64,000 nucleotides of DNA, taken from positions 434,001 to 498,000 of the forward strand of contig NZ_VFIL01000002.1 of NCBI RefSeq assembly GCF_007858285.1. The letters are read 5' to 3'. The position numbers and the translations under genes are program-made. How positions within the stretch are numbered: position 1 is the stretch's first letter; each line of letters starts with the position of its first letter. The stretch is from Pseudomonas brenneri. GTDB lineage: Bacteria; Pseudomonadota; Gammaproteobacteria; Pseudomonadales; Pseudomonadaceae. The notes under the pieces were generated by a model that worked only from the letters and a program-made list of their open reading frames with translations, searched no databases and had not been told where the DNA came from. This document shows, piece by piece, positions 53,572 through 64,000 of the stretch.

Positions 53572-54525
53572 TCAGCGGATGCCGGGATCCGCCACCAGCC
53601 GGCCGCCATCCTTGGTCAGTGCCTTGAGAAATTCCTGCTGCAATTCGGGATCATTGCGTGTCAGTTCAATCAGGCTCTGTTCCAATTCGCTGGCTTCTTC
53701 TTCCAGTCCCAGTTCCGACAAGCGCTTGACCCGATGCACCCATTGGCTGACTTCGTCATCCTCCAGGTCGTCGTAGATCAAGCCGTGGGCTTCCAGCAGT
53801 TTGCCGCGCAGGGTGCTGCTGATGGCCAGGGACGAGTCCGAATGCACATCGTCCTGGGCATCTTCAATGCTGATCCGCAAGGTGCGGACCTGGCTCAGGT
53901 CCTGTTCGGCAAACGGGCTGTCCAACAGGTTCAGGCGCAGGACACCGTTGCGGTCGGTGGTCATCTCGTGGGTCTGCTTGCCGGCCTTTACTTGCACCGG
54001 TCGCTCGCTCCACGGCAGGCTGGTGTATTCCAGGCGTCGGTCGCGCTGGACTTCATCGATACCTGCCAGGTTCTGTTGCGCCCGGCCATGGGACTGCACG
54101 TTCATGAACGGGTTGAGCCCGGCCACGCCGTAGCTGATCCAGTCATGGGTCATGCTGTCTGGCAGGTTGCCCAGGGCAAAGATGTTCGCCACGTTGGCCC
54201 CGGCGCCCGCCACGACTGCCACGGCACCCAGCGGGATCTCATAGAGTTCGCGCCAGGGCTGGTAGGGCGTATAGCGATCATAGTGGCGCGTGACTTCAAA
54301 CTCAGTGACTTCGAAAGTCCGCTGTTCATGAATGCGCACGCGGCGTTGCGGCAGTTCGAGCACTTTGGGGTCGCCGACATCAATCTGCAGGCTGTGGTCG
54401 AGCAATTTGCGCTCGATCCGTTCCTCGTGTTCGCTACGCTGCGACATCTGATTGGCGCAGCCGCTGACCAGCAGGGCGCCGCACAAGGCGGCGCCCCCCA
54501 GGGCTTTGGTGTTTCGCTTGAACAT
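53572..54525 (-). CDS. Putative lipoprotein of unknown function
   Basis: 317-aa protein with a lipobox (ALLVSGCANQ, Cys about residue 23). After the signal it is mostly soluble, with a Gly/Ala segment (IPLGAVAVVAGAGANVANIF) that could contact the membrane, and a Glu/Leu-rich helical C-terminus (RLSELGLEEEASELEQSLIE). No enzyme motif. It ends close to dinB and starts 20 bp before the proS stop on the same strand, so it may be cotranscribed with proS. Function unknown. Confidence 0.78.
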   Translation of the reverse strand: MFKRNTKALGGAALCGALLVSGCANQMSQRSEHEERIERKLLDHSLQIDVGDPKVLELPQRRVRIHEQRTFEVTEFEVTRHYDRYTPYQPWRELYEIPLGAVAVVAGAGANVANIFALGNLPDSMTHDWISYGVAGLNPFMNVQSHGRAQQNLAGIDEVQRDRRLEYTSLPWSERPVQVKAGKQTHEMTTDRNGVLRLNLLDSPFAEQDLSQVRTLRISIEDAQDDVHSDSSLAISSTLRGKLLEAHGLIYDDLEDDEVSQWVHRVKRLSELGLEEEASELEQSLIELTRNDPELQQEFLKALTKDGGRLVADPGIR

Positions 54526-54545
54526 GACTTCTCTTGATCTGGTTT

Positions 54546-56261
54546 TCAGCGACGAATACGCGCCTGAAGGAAGGGCAGTACGTCAGCCACCGGCAACGGT
54601 TGGGCTTCGGCTTCGGTCCGGCTCTTGTATTCCAGATTGCCATCGGCCAGGCCGCGGTCACTGACCACGATCCGGTGAGGGATGCCAATCAGTTCCATGT
54701 CGGCAAACTTGATGCCCGGGCTGGTTTTTTTGTCGCGATCATCCAGCAGCACTTCGAAACCGGCGGCCGTCAGTTCGGCATACAGTTTGTCGGTGGCTTC
54801 GCGAACCTGCTCGGTTTCGTAGCGCAGCGGTACCAGGGCGATCTGGAACGGCGCCAGGGTGTCGCTCCAGATAATGCCTTTGTCGTCGTGGTTCTGCTCG
54901 ATGGCAGCCGCCACCACGCGGGAAACACCAATGCCGTAGCAGCCCATTTCCAGGGTCACCGGCTTGCCGTTTTCGCCCAGCACTTCGCACTTCATCGCCT
55001 TGCTGTACTTGTTGCCCAGCTGGAAGATGTGCCCCACTTCGATACCGCGCTTGATTTCCAGGGTGCCCTTGCCATCCGGGCTTGGATCACCGGCAACCAC
55101 GTTGCGCAGGTCGGCCACGGTCGGTACCGGCAGGTCACGTTCCCAGTTGACGCCGAAGTAGTGCTTGTCGTCGATATTGGCACCGATGCCGAAGTCGCTC
55201 ATCAGCGCGACGGAACGGTCGATGATGATCGGCAGTGGCAGGTTCAGCGGGCCCAGGGAGCCGGCGCCGGCGCCAATGGCGTCACGCAGCTCGGCGTCCG
55301 AGGCCATGACCAGCGGGCTGGCGACGCCAGGTTGCTGGGCAGCCTTGATCTCGTTGAGCTCGTGGTCGCCACGGATAACCAGGGCGATCAGCTTGCCTTC
55401 TTCTTCGGCATGCACGATCAGGGTTTTGATGGTCTTTTCAATCGGCAGATTGAATTTCTCGACCAGGGCCGCGATGGTCTTGGTGTCTGGGGTGTCGACC
55501 AGGCGCAGCTCTTCAGCCGGTGCAGGACGGGAAGTTTCCCGTGGCACGGCTTCGGCTTTCTCGATGTTGGCCGCGTAGTCGGAACCGTTGCTGAAGATGA
55601 TGTCATCTTCGCCAGACTCTGCCAGTACGTGGAACTCATGGGAGCCCGCGCCGCCGATGGAACCGTTGTCCGCTTCGACCGGGCGGAATTTCAGGCCCAG
55701 GCGGGTGAACACGTTGCAATAGGCCTGGTGCATGCGGTCATAGGTGACTTGCAGCGAAGGCTGGTCGGCATGAAACGAATAGGCGTCCTTCATGATGAAC
55801 TCGCGGCCACGCATCAAGCCGAAGCGTGGGCGGATTTCGTCACGGAACTTGGTCTGGATCTGATAGAGGTTGAGGGGCAGCTGTTTGTAGCTGCTCAACT
55901 CGTTGCGCATCAGGTCGGTGATCACTTCTTCATGGGTCGGGCCAGCGCAGAAGTCGCGGCCATGACGATCCTTGAAGCGCAGCAACTCAGGGCCGTACTC
56001 TTCCCAGCGCCCGGATTCCTGCCACAGTTCAGCCGGCTGAGTGCTCGGCATCAATACTTCCAGAGAGCCGGCGGCGTTCATTTCTTCGCGAACGATCGCT
56101 TCGACCTTGCGCATCACCTTCAAGCCCATGGGCAGCCAGGTGTACAGGCCAGAGGCCAGTTTGCGGATCATGCCGGCGCGCAGCATCAGCTGGTGGCTGA
56201 TCACGACCGCATCGGAAGGCGTTTCTTTCTGTGTGGCGAGCAAATATTGACTGGTACGCAT
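54546..56261 (-). CDS. proS: Prolyl-tRNA synthetase
   Basis: 571-aa class II synthetase of the bacterial type with the INS editing domain. Motifs are [20 protein letters not shown] (motif 2), the start region [15 protein letters not shown], the editing insert at about 225-405, and the C-terminal anticodon domain ([15 protein letters not shown]). The ATG at 56261 gives MRTSQYLL, the usual start. Confidence 0.97.
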   Translation of the reverse strand: MRTSQYLLATQKETPSDAVVISHQLMLRAGMIRKLASGLYTWLPMGLKVMRKVEAIVREEMNAAGSLEVLMPSTQPAELWQESGRWEEYGPELLRFKDRHGRDFCAGPTHEEVITDLMRNELSSYKQLPLNLYQIQTKFRDEIRPRFGLMRGREFIMKDAYSFHADQPSLQVTYDRMHQAYCNVFTRLGLKFRPVEADNGSIGGAGSHEFHVLAESGEDDIIFSNGSDYAANIEKAEAVPRETSRPAPAEELRLVDTPDTKTIAALVEKFNLPIEKTIKTLIVHAEEEGKLIALVIRGDHELNEIKAAQQPGVASPLVMASDAELRDAIGAGAGSLGPLNLPLPIIIDRSVALMSDFGIGANIDDKHYFGVNWERDLPVPTVADLRNVVAGDPSPDGKGTLEIKRGIEVGHIFQLGNKYSKAMKCEVLGENGKPVTLEMGCYGIGVSRVVAAAIEQNHDDKGIIWSDTLAPFQIALVPLRYETEQVREATDKLYAELTAAGFEVLLDDRDKKTSPGIKFADMELIGIPHRIVVSDRGLADGNLEYKSRTEAEAQPLPVADVLPFLQARIRR

Positions 56262-56396
56262 GGTAGGCCGTTGTCGGTTGCTTGGACTTGAAGTGACCTG
56301 GGATTGTACGGGCGGTCGCCGCCAGAGTACAGGCATCAGGTGGTGAAGGGATTTCTGTGGGGCACTGGCTCCCACACAAGCCTACCCCAGCAGGTG

Positions 56397-57929
56397 TCAG
56401 TCTTCTTCGGGGGGATTCAAACGGATCCGCCGGCTTTCCTGGTACCAATGCAAGGCAATCAGCAGCAGCGTCGGCACGCCGAGCAGTGCGGTGATCAGGA
56501 AGAAGTTGTGATAGCCGAACTTTTCCACCATGACCCCCGAGTAGCCGCCGATCAGCCGCGGTAACAGCAGCATGATCGAGCTGAGCAGCGCGTATTGGGT
56601 GGCGGAGAACTTCAGGTTGGTCAGGCTCGACAGGTAGGCGACAAAGGCCGAAGTCGCCAGGCCCGAGCTGAAGTTGTCCAGGGAGATGGTGAAGATCAGC
56701 ATCTGCAGGTCGGCGCCCATGCCGGCGAGCATCAGGAACAGCAGGTTGGTGCCGGCCGAGGTGATGCCGCCGATAAACAGGATCGGCAGGATGCCGAACC
56801 GCACGATCAACAGGCCGCCCATGCCGGCACCGACCAGGGTCATGATCAGGCCGAAGATCTTGCTGACGCTGGCGATCTGGTCCTTGGTGAACCCCTGGTC
56901 GATATAGAACACGTTGGCCATCACGCCCATCACCGTGTCCGACATGCGGTAGGTAGCGATCAGCCCCAGCAGCAGCAGAGCCTGCCAGCGGTAGCGCAGG
57001 ATAAAGTCGTTGACCGGCGTCAGCACCGGCGCCAGGCCCCGGCGACCCATGGCCGAGAGGCACAGGGCGGTGAGGATGATATAGAGGATCGCGCGCAGGA
57101 ATGCGCGGTCTTCCAGCAGCAGGTCGAGCAGGCTCACGCCTTCGAACAGCACGCTGGCAAAGTCGGTGTTGTACAACTGGGTGAACATCGCCGGTACCGA
57201 CACCAACAAGATGATCAGCACAAATACCGACATCAGTTGGTGGGCAAACGTATAGCGCCCGGCCTGCAACTGGGTGCGCAGCGGCACATCGGGCTCACGC
57301 ATGAAAAAACTGGTGAGCAGGGCAGGGATCATCAGCACCCCGAACAGCACATACGTGCCAGTCCACGCCGAGTGCTTATAGTTGAAGCCGGTGGAGCCAA
57401 AACCTTCGGCAAAGAACAGCGCGCCCGCCGTGGCCAGCAGGGCGGCGATGCGATAGCCGGACATGTAGCTGGCGGCCAGGGCAGCCTGGCGGCTGTCATC
57501 GGCGATTTCCAGGCGATAGGCGTCCACCGCGATGTCTTGGGTGGCGGAGGCGAATGCGACGATAACGGCAATGGCGATCAGCCAGGACAGGTGTTTCTGC
57601 GGGTCGCAGAAGCCCATGCCGATCAAGCCGAGAATCACCAGGGATTGGGACAGCACCAGCCAGGAACGACGACGCCCCAGCTTGCCCAATAGCGGCAGGC
57701 GCCATTGGTCCAGCAGTGGCGACCAGACCCACTTGAACGCATACGCCAGGCCGATCAGGCTCGCATAGCCAATGGTCTCGCGTGCCACACCGGCTTCACG
57801 CAACCAGACCGAGAGCGTCGAAAACACCAACATGTAAGGCAGACCGGCGGCAAAGCCGAGCAGTAGCAGCACTAACGTCGAGGGGCTGGCATAGGCAGCG
57901 AGCGCGGCGCGCCAGGTTTTACGGGGCAT
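56397..57929 (-). CDS. ampG: AmpG-family muropeptide permease (MFS)
   Basis: 510-aa transporter with 12-14 hydrophobic segments. The N-terminal signature LLLLGFAAGLPYMLVFSTLS and VWSPLLDQWRLP, with DIAVDAYRLE further on, is typical of AmpG, which imports GlcNAc-anhydro-muropeptides for cell-wall recycling and beta-lactamase induction. Gene order toward groEL (ATL, SDR, HugZ-like, fxsA) matches the PA4393-PA4385 block, where PA4393 is ampG. Confidence 0.87.
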   Translation of the reverse strand: MPRKTWRAALAAYASPSTLVLLLLGFAAGLPYMLVFSTLSVWLREAGVARETIGYASLIGLAYAFKWVWSPLLDQWRLPLLGKLGRRRSWLVLSQSLVILGLIGMGFCDPQKHLSWLIAIAVIVAFASATQDIAVDAYRLEIADDSRQAALAASYMSGYRIAALLATAGALFFAEGFGSTGFNYKHSAWTGTYVLFGVLMIPALLTSFFMREPDVPLRTQLQAGRYTFAHQLMSVFVLIILLVSVPAMFTQLYNTDFASVLFEGVSLLDLLLEDRAFLRAILYIILTALCLSAMGRRGLAPVLTPVNDFILRYRWQALLLLGLIATYRMSDTVMGVMANVFYIDQGFTKDQIASVSKIFGLIMTLVGAGMGGLLIVRFGILPILFIGGITSAGTNLLFLMLAGMGADLQMLIFTISLDNFSSGLATSAFVAYLSSLTNLKFSATQYALLSSIMLLLPRLIGGYSGVMVEKFGYHNFFLITALLGVPTLLLIALHWYQESRRIRLNPPEED

Positions 57930-57972
57930 GGGCTGGAGTCTGCCTCAGATTTACGGAAACAAAGCGCGCACT

Positions 57973-58326
57973 CTAACCGCTGTGCTCTACCGGACGCCAG
58001 CCATGGCGCTGAATATCAACGCGATTGTTCAGGATACTGACACCTTCGCTGCGCAAACGCGCACGTTGCTCGTCGCCCGAAGCGCTACCCACTGGCAGAC
58101 TTATCCGACCGCCGGCGGCGACCACCCGGTGCCAGGGCAACTTCGAACCGTCGGGAAGCTGGCTCAGCGTGCGGCCGACGAAGCGTGCGGCACGCCCCAA
58201 CCCGGCCAGGTGCGCCAGCTCGCCGTAACTCACCACACACCCTTCGGGCACTTGGGCCAAGGTCAGGTACAGCGCGGTACGGCGCATTTCGGCCGGGTTT
58301 TGTGGAGTGTCGGCGGGCTCGTTCAC
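57973..58326 (-). CDS. Alkyltransferase-like protein (ATL)
   Basis: 117-aa protein of the O6-alkylguanine-DNA alkyltransferase fold. The active-site PCHR motif of true transferases is PWHRVV here: Trp replaces the acceptor Cys. The Arg finger region is GLGRAARFVGRTL. ATLs bind O6-alkylguanine and direct the lesion to nucleotide excision repair instead of repairing it. Length and motif are typical of the class; the start region MNEPADTPQNPAEM is low-complexity and the true start could be a few codons later. Confidence 0.9.
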   Translation of the reverse strand: MNEPADTPQNPAEMRRTALYLTLAQVPEGCVVSYGELAHLAGLGRAARFVGRTLSQLPDGSKLPWHRVVAAGGRISLPVGSASGDEQRARLRSEGVSILNNRVDIQRHGWRPVEHSG

Positions 58327-58491
58327 TGTTCAGGCGGCTCGGTTGAAATTAGTCGTGGATATGTAAGAAACGTCTGTAAAAATGGCGATGAGAATTGAAC
58401 TCAATAGAAAACCTTGAGTCAGTCCTTGCTAAGACTTGCGCTACGCCGATAATGCCCCTTTTTTCGCCAAACTTGAGCCCCGTAATCGCTT

Positions 58492-59499
58492 ATGTTGTCC
58501 AGAACCTTGCTATGCCTCGCTGTTTTTACTGCATCTACCCCTGTGCTGGCCGATACGGTCTGGTTGAAAAACGGTGATCGCCTGACGGGCAAGATCAAGG
58601 TTTTCGACGGCGGCAAGCTGCTGATCCAGACCGAATACGCGGGCGCGATCCCGGTGGACTGGAAGCAGGTGAAAACCCTGGAAAGCGACCAGGAGCTGCT
58701 GGTCAAGCAAGATGCCTACAGTGGCGAAAAAGCCAAATCCCTGCAGGCGGCCGAAGATGGCAAGGTGGTCCTGGCCAATGGGGAAGCCCCCAAGACCGTG
58801 GAGTTGGCCAGCATCCAGCAGATCATCAAGCCCAAGCCTGTGATCGAGGATCTGGTGTGGAAAGGCAATGTCGATGTGGCGCTGGACTACAAGCGTGCGG
58901 AAAAAGACACCGACGACTATGACATCGACTTCAAGACCTCCGCCCGTCATGGCAAATGGCGTCATATTGCCGAAGGCGAATACAACCGCGAATTCCAGAA
59001 CGATGTGGTCACCACCGATAACTGGAGCGCCGAGTACGCGCTGGATCGCTTTATCACCGATCAGTGGTTCTGGCAGGGGCGCCTGACCTACAAGCACGAC
59101 AAGGTCGAAGACCTGCGCCGCCAGCGCACCATCGGTACCGGCCCGGGTTATCAGTTCTGGGACGATGAGTTGGGCGCTTTCTCCCTGGGTTCGCTGCTCA
59201 ACCGCACCGATTATGAATACCAGGACGGCGGCAAGGACAACTTCTATTCCCTGGCGATGAAGTGGGATTACAACCGCTACCTGGTCGGCAAGACCGTGGA
59301 GTTCTTCACCAACGGCGAAGTGGGCAAACCCCTGGCTGGCCCGGCTGACTACGCCCTCGATGCGGAAATGGGCCTGCGATATAAGGTCACTGAATGGGCC
59401 TCGCTCAACCTCAAGGCCGAGCGCGACATCATCAGCGGCAGTGCGGACAGCAACCTGAGCAAGACCCGCTACACCGCAGGTTTTGGCGTGACCTGGTAA
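58492..59499 (+). CDS. DUF481 outer-membrane protein (YdiY-like)
   Basis: 335-aa exported protein with a signal peptide (MLSRTLLCLAVFTASTPVLA). An N-terminal segment, VWLKNGDRLTGKIKVFDGGK, of small beta type precedes a DUF481 beta-barrel-like domain with alternating aromatic strands and an aromatic C-terminal end (TRYTAGFGVTW), as in outer-membrane proteins. Function unknown; in E. coli the relative YdiY is acid-induced. Followed by a REP doublet. Confidence 0.82.
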   Translation: MLSRTLLCLAVFTASTPVLADTVWLKNGDRLTGKIKVFDGGKLLIQTEYAGAIPVDWKQVKTLESDQELLVKQDAYSGEKAKSLQAAEDGKVVLANGEAPKTVELASIQQIIKPKPVIEDLVWKGNVDVALDYKRAEKDTDDYDIDFKTSARHGKWRHIAEGEYNREFQNDVVTTDNWSAEYALDRFITDQWFWQGRLTYKHDKVEDLRRQRTIGTGPGYQFWDDELGAFSLGSLLNRTDYEYQDGGKDNFYSLAMKWDYNRYLVGKTVEFFTNGEVGKPLAGPADYALDAEMGLRYKVTEWASLNLKAERDIISGSADSNLSKTRYTAGFGVTW

Positions 59500-59528
59500 C
59501 GCAGTTACGGCGTGAAATGCGGACCAAA

Positions 59529-59620
59529 ATGTGGGAGCGGGCTTGCTCGCGAATGCGGTATGCCAGTATCAAATGTACTGACTGATACACCGCATTCGCG
59601 AGCAAGCCCGCTCCCACATT
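59529..59620. repeat. REP doublet (REPIN), nearly perfect long palindrome
   Basis: AATGTGGGAGCGGGCTTGCT...GCGAATGCGGT faces its inverted copy ACCGCATTCGC...CCCGCTCCCACATT. The pairing arms reach about 33 bp, longer than in the other doublets of this window. Lies between convergent genes. Confidence 0.92.
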
Positions 59621-59637
59621 AGAGTGTGCGGTGTCAG

Positions 59638-60396
59638 TTACAACCGCAAGCCGCCATCCAATTCCAGGATGCGCCCGGTGTAATAGTCGTTCTCGAAGAT
59701 ATACGCCGCTGAATGGGCGATCTCTTCCGGCCGGCCCATGCGCTTGAGTGGGATCCCCGCCGTCATCTTCTCCAACGCCTCGGGTTTCATGCCCAAGGTC
59801 ATCTCGGTTTCGATAAAGCCTGGCGCAATTCCCGCCACACGGATGCCATAACGCGCCAGTTCCCTGGCCCAGGTCACTGTGGCTGCGGCCACACCGGCCT
59901 TGGCCGCCGAATAGTTGGTCTGGCCCACATTGCCCGCCCGGGAAATCGACGAGATGTTGATAATGGCGCCCTGGTTCTTCAATTCCACCATCTTCGCCGC
60001 CACTTCGCGGGTGCACAGGAACACGCCGGTCAGGTTGACGTCGATCACCGCCTGCCACTGGGCGAGGCTCATCTTGGTCATCTCGCCATCCTTGACCTTG
60101 AGCAGCAAACCGTCGCGCAGGATCCCTGCGTTGTTGATCAAACCGTGGATCGCACCAAAATCATCGGCGATCTGTGCCACGGTATGAGTGACCTGTTCTT
60201 CATCTGCCACGTTGCATAGATAGCTGCGTGCCATGACCCCATGGGACTGGCATGCAGCCACTGCGGCATCGAGTTTTTCCTGATTGAGGTCCACCAGCGC
60301 CAGGTGGGCACCTTTGCTTGCAAAATACTCGGCCATGGAGCGGCCCAAACCCTGGCAACCGCCGGTGATAATGATTACTTTGTCGTTGAGATGCAT
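59638..60396 (-). CDS. Short-chain dehydrogenase/reductase (FabG-like)
   Basis: 252-aa NAD(P)-dependent oxidoreductase. Cofactor loop [14 protein letters not shown] in [11 protein letters not shown], catalytic Ser in [10 protein letters not shown] and Y-x3-K as NYSAAKAG. The C-terminus has [17 protein letters not shown] as in 3-oxoacyl-ACP reductases, but the Cys in the cofactor loop is unusual and the substrate is unknown. Start at [10 protein letters not shown] has AGGA 7 bp upstream; an ATG two codons earlier overlaps that box. Confidence 0.87.
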   Translation of the reverse strand: MHLNDKVIIITGGCQGLGRSMAEYFASKGAHLALVDLNQEKLDAAVAACQSHGVMARSYLCNVADEEQVTHTVAQIADDFGAIHGLINNAGILRDGLLLKVKDGEMTKMSLAQWQAVIDVNLTGVFLCTREVAAKMVELKNQGAIINISSISRAGNVGQTNYSAAKAGVAAATVTWARELARYGIRVAGIAPGFIETEMTLGMKPEALEKMTAGIPLKRMGRPEEIAHSAAYIFENDYYTGRILELDGGLRL

Positions 60397-60471
60397 TCGC
60401 ATGTCCTGTGAGCAGATTTAAGCGGTTGTCCAAGTCCGTTTTGTGACGGATCTTATCGAAGGAGTCATAAG

Positions 60472-61203
60472 TTGAGCGTCCACGTTGCCAAGAATGCCCG
60501 AGAACTACTGCTCAAGGAATACCGTGGGGCGCTCGCCACGCACTCCAAGGCCATGCCCGGTTTTCCCTTTGGTTCGGTAGTGCCTTACTGCCTGGACGCA
60601 GAGGGCCGGCCGCTGATCCTGATCAGCCGTATCGCCCAGCACACCCATAACCTGCAAAAAGATCCCAAGTGCTCGTTGCTGGTGGGTGAGCGCGAGGCTG
60701 ATGACGTGCAGGCCGTGGGGCGCCTGACTTACCTGGCCGAGGCTGAAAAGCTCGACGACGAGGCGGCCATTGCCGCAGCCGCCGAGCGTTACTACCGGTA
60801 TTTCCCGGATTCGGCGAACTACCACAAGGCCCATGACTTTGATTTCTGGGTGCTCAAGCCGGTGCGTCATCGCTACATCGGCGGTTTTGGCGCGATCCAC
60901 TGGGTCGATCAACTGACCCTGGCCAACCCGTTCGCCGGCAAGGCTGAACTGAGCATGATCGAGCACATGAACAGCGATCACACCAAGGCCATTGCCCACT
61001 ATGTCGAATTGGCCGGCCTGCCGACATTCGAGGCGGCGCAACTGGCCGGTATCGACAGCGAAGGCATGCACCTGCGTATTGGCCAGGGCCTTCACTGGCT
61101 GCCTTTTGCGGCGACTTGCAACACGCCGACACAAGTGCGCGAGGCCTTGGTTTTCCTGGCTCACGCCGAGGCTTGGCCGAAAAAAGCCACGACCGAAGCT
61201 TGA
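60472..61203 (+). CDS. HugZ-family / PNPOx-like split-barrel protein
   Basis: 243-aa protein with an N-terminal FMN-binding split barrel (GFPFGSVVPYCLDAEGRP; LISRIAQHTHNLQKDPKC) and a C-terminal DUF2470 domain (MIEHMNSDHTKAIAHYVEL). This domain pair is found in heme-utilisation protein HugZ and relatives; heme breakdown is possible but not shown. TTG start behind AAGGAG. Order SDR-this-fxsA-groES-groEL matches PA4389-PA4385. Confidence 0.82.
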   Translation: MSVHVAKNARELLLKEYRGALATHSKAMPGFPFGSVVPYCLDAEGRPLILISRIAQHTHNLQKDPKCSLLVGEREADDVQAVGRLTYLAEAEKLDDEAAIAAAAERYYRYFPDSANYHKAHDFDFWVLKPVRHRYIGGFGAIHWVDQLTLANPFAGKAELSMIEHMNSDHTKAIAHYVELAGLPTFEAAQLAGIDSEGMHLRIGQGLHWLPFAATCNTPTQVREALVFLAHAEAWPKKATTEA

Positions 61204-61269
61204 ATTCACGAAAGGGCGACGTCATCTAAGGTCTGGTAGCAAGACATTCTTGCGTTGAGGAACCATTTG

Positions 61270-61746
61270 ATGCGCCCTTTTTTATTGCTCTTTCTGCTGT
61301 TCCCGGTGTTGGAGCTGTTCGTATTCGTCAAGGTCAGTAGTGCTATCGGGTTTTTCCCGGCGCTGCTGCTGATCATTCTCGGCTCGATGCTCGGCGTGTT
61401 CGTGCTGCGTATCGCCGGTCTGGCCACTGCACTGCGTGCCCGTGAAAGCTTGAATCGTGGCGAACTGCCAGCCCAGACCATGCTTGAAGGCCTGATGATG
61501 GCCTTGGCCGGCGGCCTGCTGATCGTGCCTGGTTTTGTCAGTGACGTGCTGGGCCTGATCCTGCTGTTGCCATTCACCCGTCGACTGCTGGCAGGCAAGA
61601 TGCGCCAGCGAGCCGAAGAAGCGGCAATCCGCCAGCGCGCCTTTGCCGATGACCTGCAACCCCGAGGCGGCCCGGCACCTCGCCAGCCGCTGGGGCGTGA
61701 AGGTGATGTGATCGAAGGCGAGTTCGAGCACCGCGACTCCAAGTGA
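61270..61746 (+). CDS. fxsA: FxsA membrane protein
   Basis: 158-aa cytoplasmic-membrane protein with three or four helices (FLLLFLLFPVLELFVFVKVS; LGSMLGVFVLRIAGL; GLMMALAGGLLIVPGFVSDV) and a charged tail. The PGFVSDVLGLILLLP stretch is the FxsA signature. E. coli FxsA protects phage T7-infected F-plasmid cells from exclusion. ATG at 61270; a TTG at 61255 would add five residues. Confidence 0.92.
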   Translation: MRPFLLLFLLFPVLELFVFVKVSSAIGFFPALLLIILGSMLGVFVLRIAGLATALRARESLNRGELPAQTMLEGLMMALAGGLLIVPGFVSDVLGLILLLPFTRRLLAGKMRQRAEEAAIRQRAFADDLQPRGGPAPRQPLGREGDVIEGEFEHRDSK

Positions 61747-61825
61747 CGCTTACCCTGGCGCGGCATCTTCGGGTGCCGTGGCGTTTTCAAGGGCTCGCCA
61801 GACACAAAAAATTTCACCTGTGGCC

Positions 61826-61853
61826 CTTGTAATAAGCATATACGCCCTTATGT
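61826..61853 (+). promoter_or_regulatory. Putative heat-shock (sigma32) promoter of groESL
   Basis: CTTGTAA (61826), a gap of about 13 bp, then CCCTTATGT (61845) resembles the sigma32 consensus CTTGAA / CCCCATNT. It lies about 140 bp before groES. No CIRCE repeat is seen. Confidence 0.55.
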
Positions 61854-61993
61854 AACGGTCACCGCAAGGTTTCTGGTGGCGACACCAGACAGACTTCCGC
61901 GTTTCGCTTGGCGAACCGCGACCGGCCCCGCCGGAATACAACCAGCCGGTACTGATACCGGCCGATGAAACTTACAATTAGGAGAGATCGACA

Positions 61994-62290
61994 ATGAGCA
62001 AGCTTCGTCCTCTGCACGACCGCGTCGTTATCCGTCGCAGCGAAGAAGAAAAGAAAACCGCTGGCGGTATCGTTCTGCCAGGTTCGGCTGCTGAAAAAGC
62101 CAACCACGGTGTGATCGTCGCTGCAGGCCCAGGCAAGACTCTGGAAAACGGTGAGGTGCGTGCGCTGGCCGTCAAAGTCGGTGACAAGGTTGTATTCGGT
62201 CCTTACTCCGGCAGCAACACTGTGAAAGTTGACGGCGAAGACCTGCTGGTCATGGCTGAGAACGAGATTCTCGCTGTACTGGAAGGCTGA
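61994..62290 (+). CDS. groES: Co-chaperonin GroES
   Basis: 98-aa lid of the GroEL chamber. Typical start [20 protein letters not shown], mobile loop [12 protein letters not shown] and end [15 protein letters not shown] box before the ATG. 49 bp before groEL, one operon. Confidence 0.98.
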   Translation: MSKLRPLHDRVVIRRSEEEKKTAGGIVLPGSAAEKANHGVIVAAGPGKTLENGEVRALAVKVGDKVVFGPYSGSNTVKVDGEDLLVMAENEILAVLEG

Positions 62291-62327
62291 TTTCCCGCTC
62301 ATTTTCCCGTTACTACAAAGTATTTAA

Positions 62328-63983
<1,656 letters not shown>

Positions 63984-64000
63984 GCCAGCCTTACCCCTGT

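Noticed and set aside
61747..61993. CIRCE element before groES
   Set aside because: No TTAGCACTC-N9-GAGTGCTAA repeat is present; a sigma32-like promoter fits better.

Overview
The window is GC-rich gammaproteobacterial DNA from the Pseudomonas fluorescens group. This rests on recognised proteins and gene order: peroxiredoxin-rnt-pyrC-motY-argG; rnf-nth; the DTW gene-erdR-dgkA run; SDR-hugZ-like-fxsA-groES-groEL; a GacA-type upstream activating site with the small RNA RsmZ beside fdxA; an R-type tailocin between mutS and cinA-recA-recX; and many REP/REPIN palindromes of the kind described in P. fluorescens SBW25. No strain can be named from sequence reading alone.

Left third (1-17721): housekeeping genes. 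A peroxiredoxin cut by the window edge is followed by rnt and pyrC, motY, argG, and an AT-rich gene-free stretch before an orphan NarL-type response regulator. On the minus strand, metG is followed by a tight rnf-like operon (A, B, D, G, E-like), nth and a small PA3496-family gene. This Rnf set is atypical. No rnfC gene is present. RnfB has no N-terminal membrane helix and carries a long charged repeat tail. RnfA lacks both cysteines, and the RnfE-like subunit one of two, that ligate the intramembrane iron-sulfur cluster in known Rnf/Nqr complexes. apbC, rsmZ, fdxA and mutS follow.

Tailocin (about 18091-31297): an S24-type repressor is followed by a promoter overlapped by four ATGCAT sites, an approximately 22-bp-phased repeat array, a leader terminator, and then holin, baseplate (V, W, J, I), fibre, sheath, tube, chaperone, tape measure, U, X, D, endolysin and spanin genes. 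There is no capsid, terminase, portal, integrase or replication gene, so this is a contractile tail bacteriocin and not a prophage. The chaperone gene carries a U_UUA_AAC slippery heptamer for a -1 frameshifted product. The fibre gene is AT-rich and looks like the exchangeable host-range module. An o-spanin is nested inside the i-spanin gene.

Middle (31379-44000): pncC/cinA, a LexA-controlled recA, recX, a LOG-family protein, a PA3611-like secreted protein, the DTW tRNA-modifying enzyme, erdR, dgkA, finR/fpr, trmO, a DUF1456 protein, an S4/pseudouridine-synthase-like protein whose catalytic aspartate seems to be missing, a GNAT enzyme and rimO.

Right third (44061-64000): kup, an amidohydrolase lipoprotein, the mprF plus acvB/ahyD-like pair for aminoacyl-phosphatidylglycerol synthesis and hydrolysis, two tandem initiator tRNA genes, LexA-boxed dinB, a lipoprotein gene, proS, an AmpG-like permease, an alkyltransferase-like protein with Trp in place of the active Cys, a DUF481 outer-membrane protein, an SDR, a HugZ-like protein, fxsA, and groES-groEL behind a heat-shock-type promoter. 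REP/REPIN palindromes fill many intergenic gaps.
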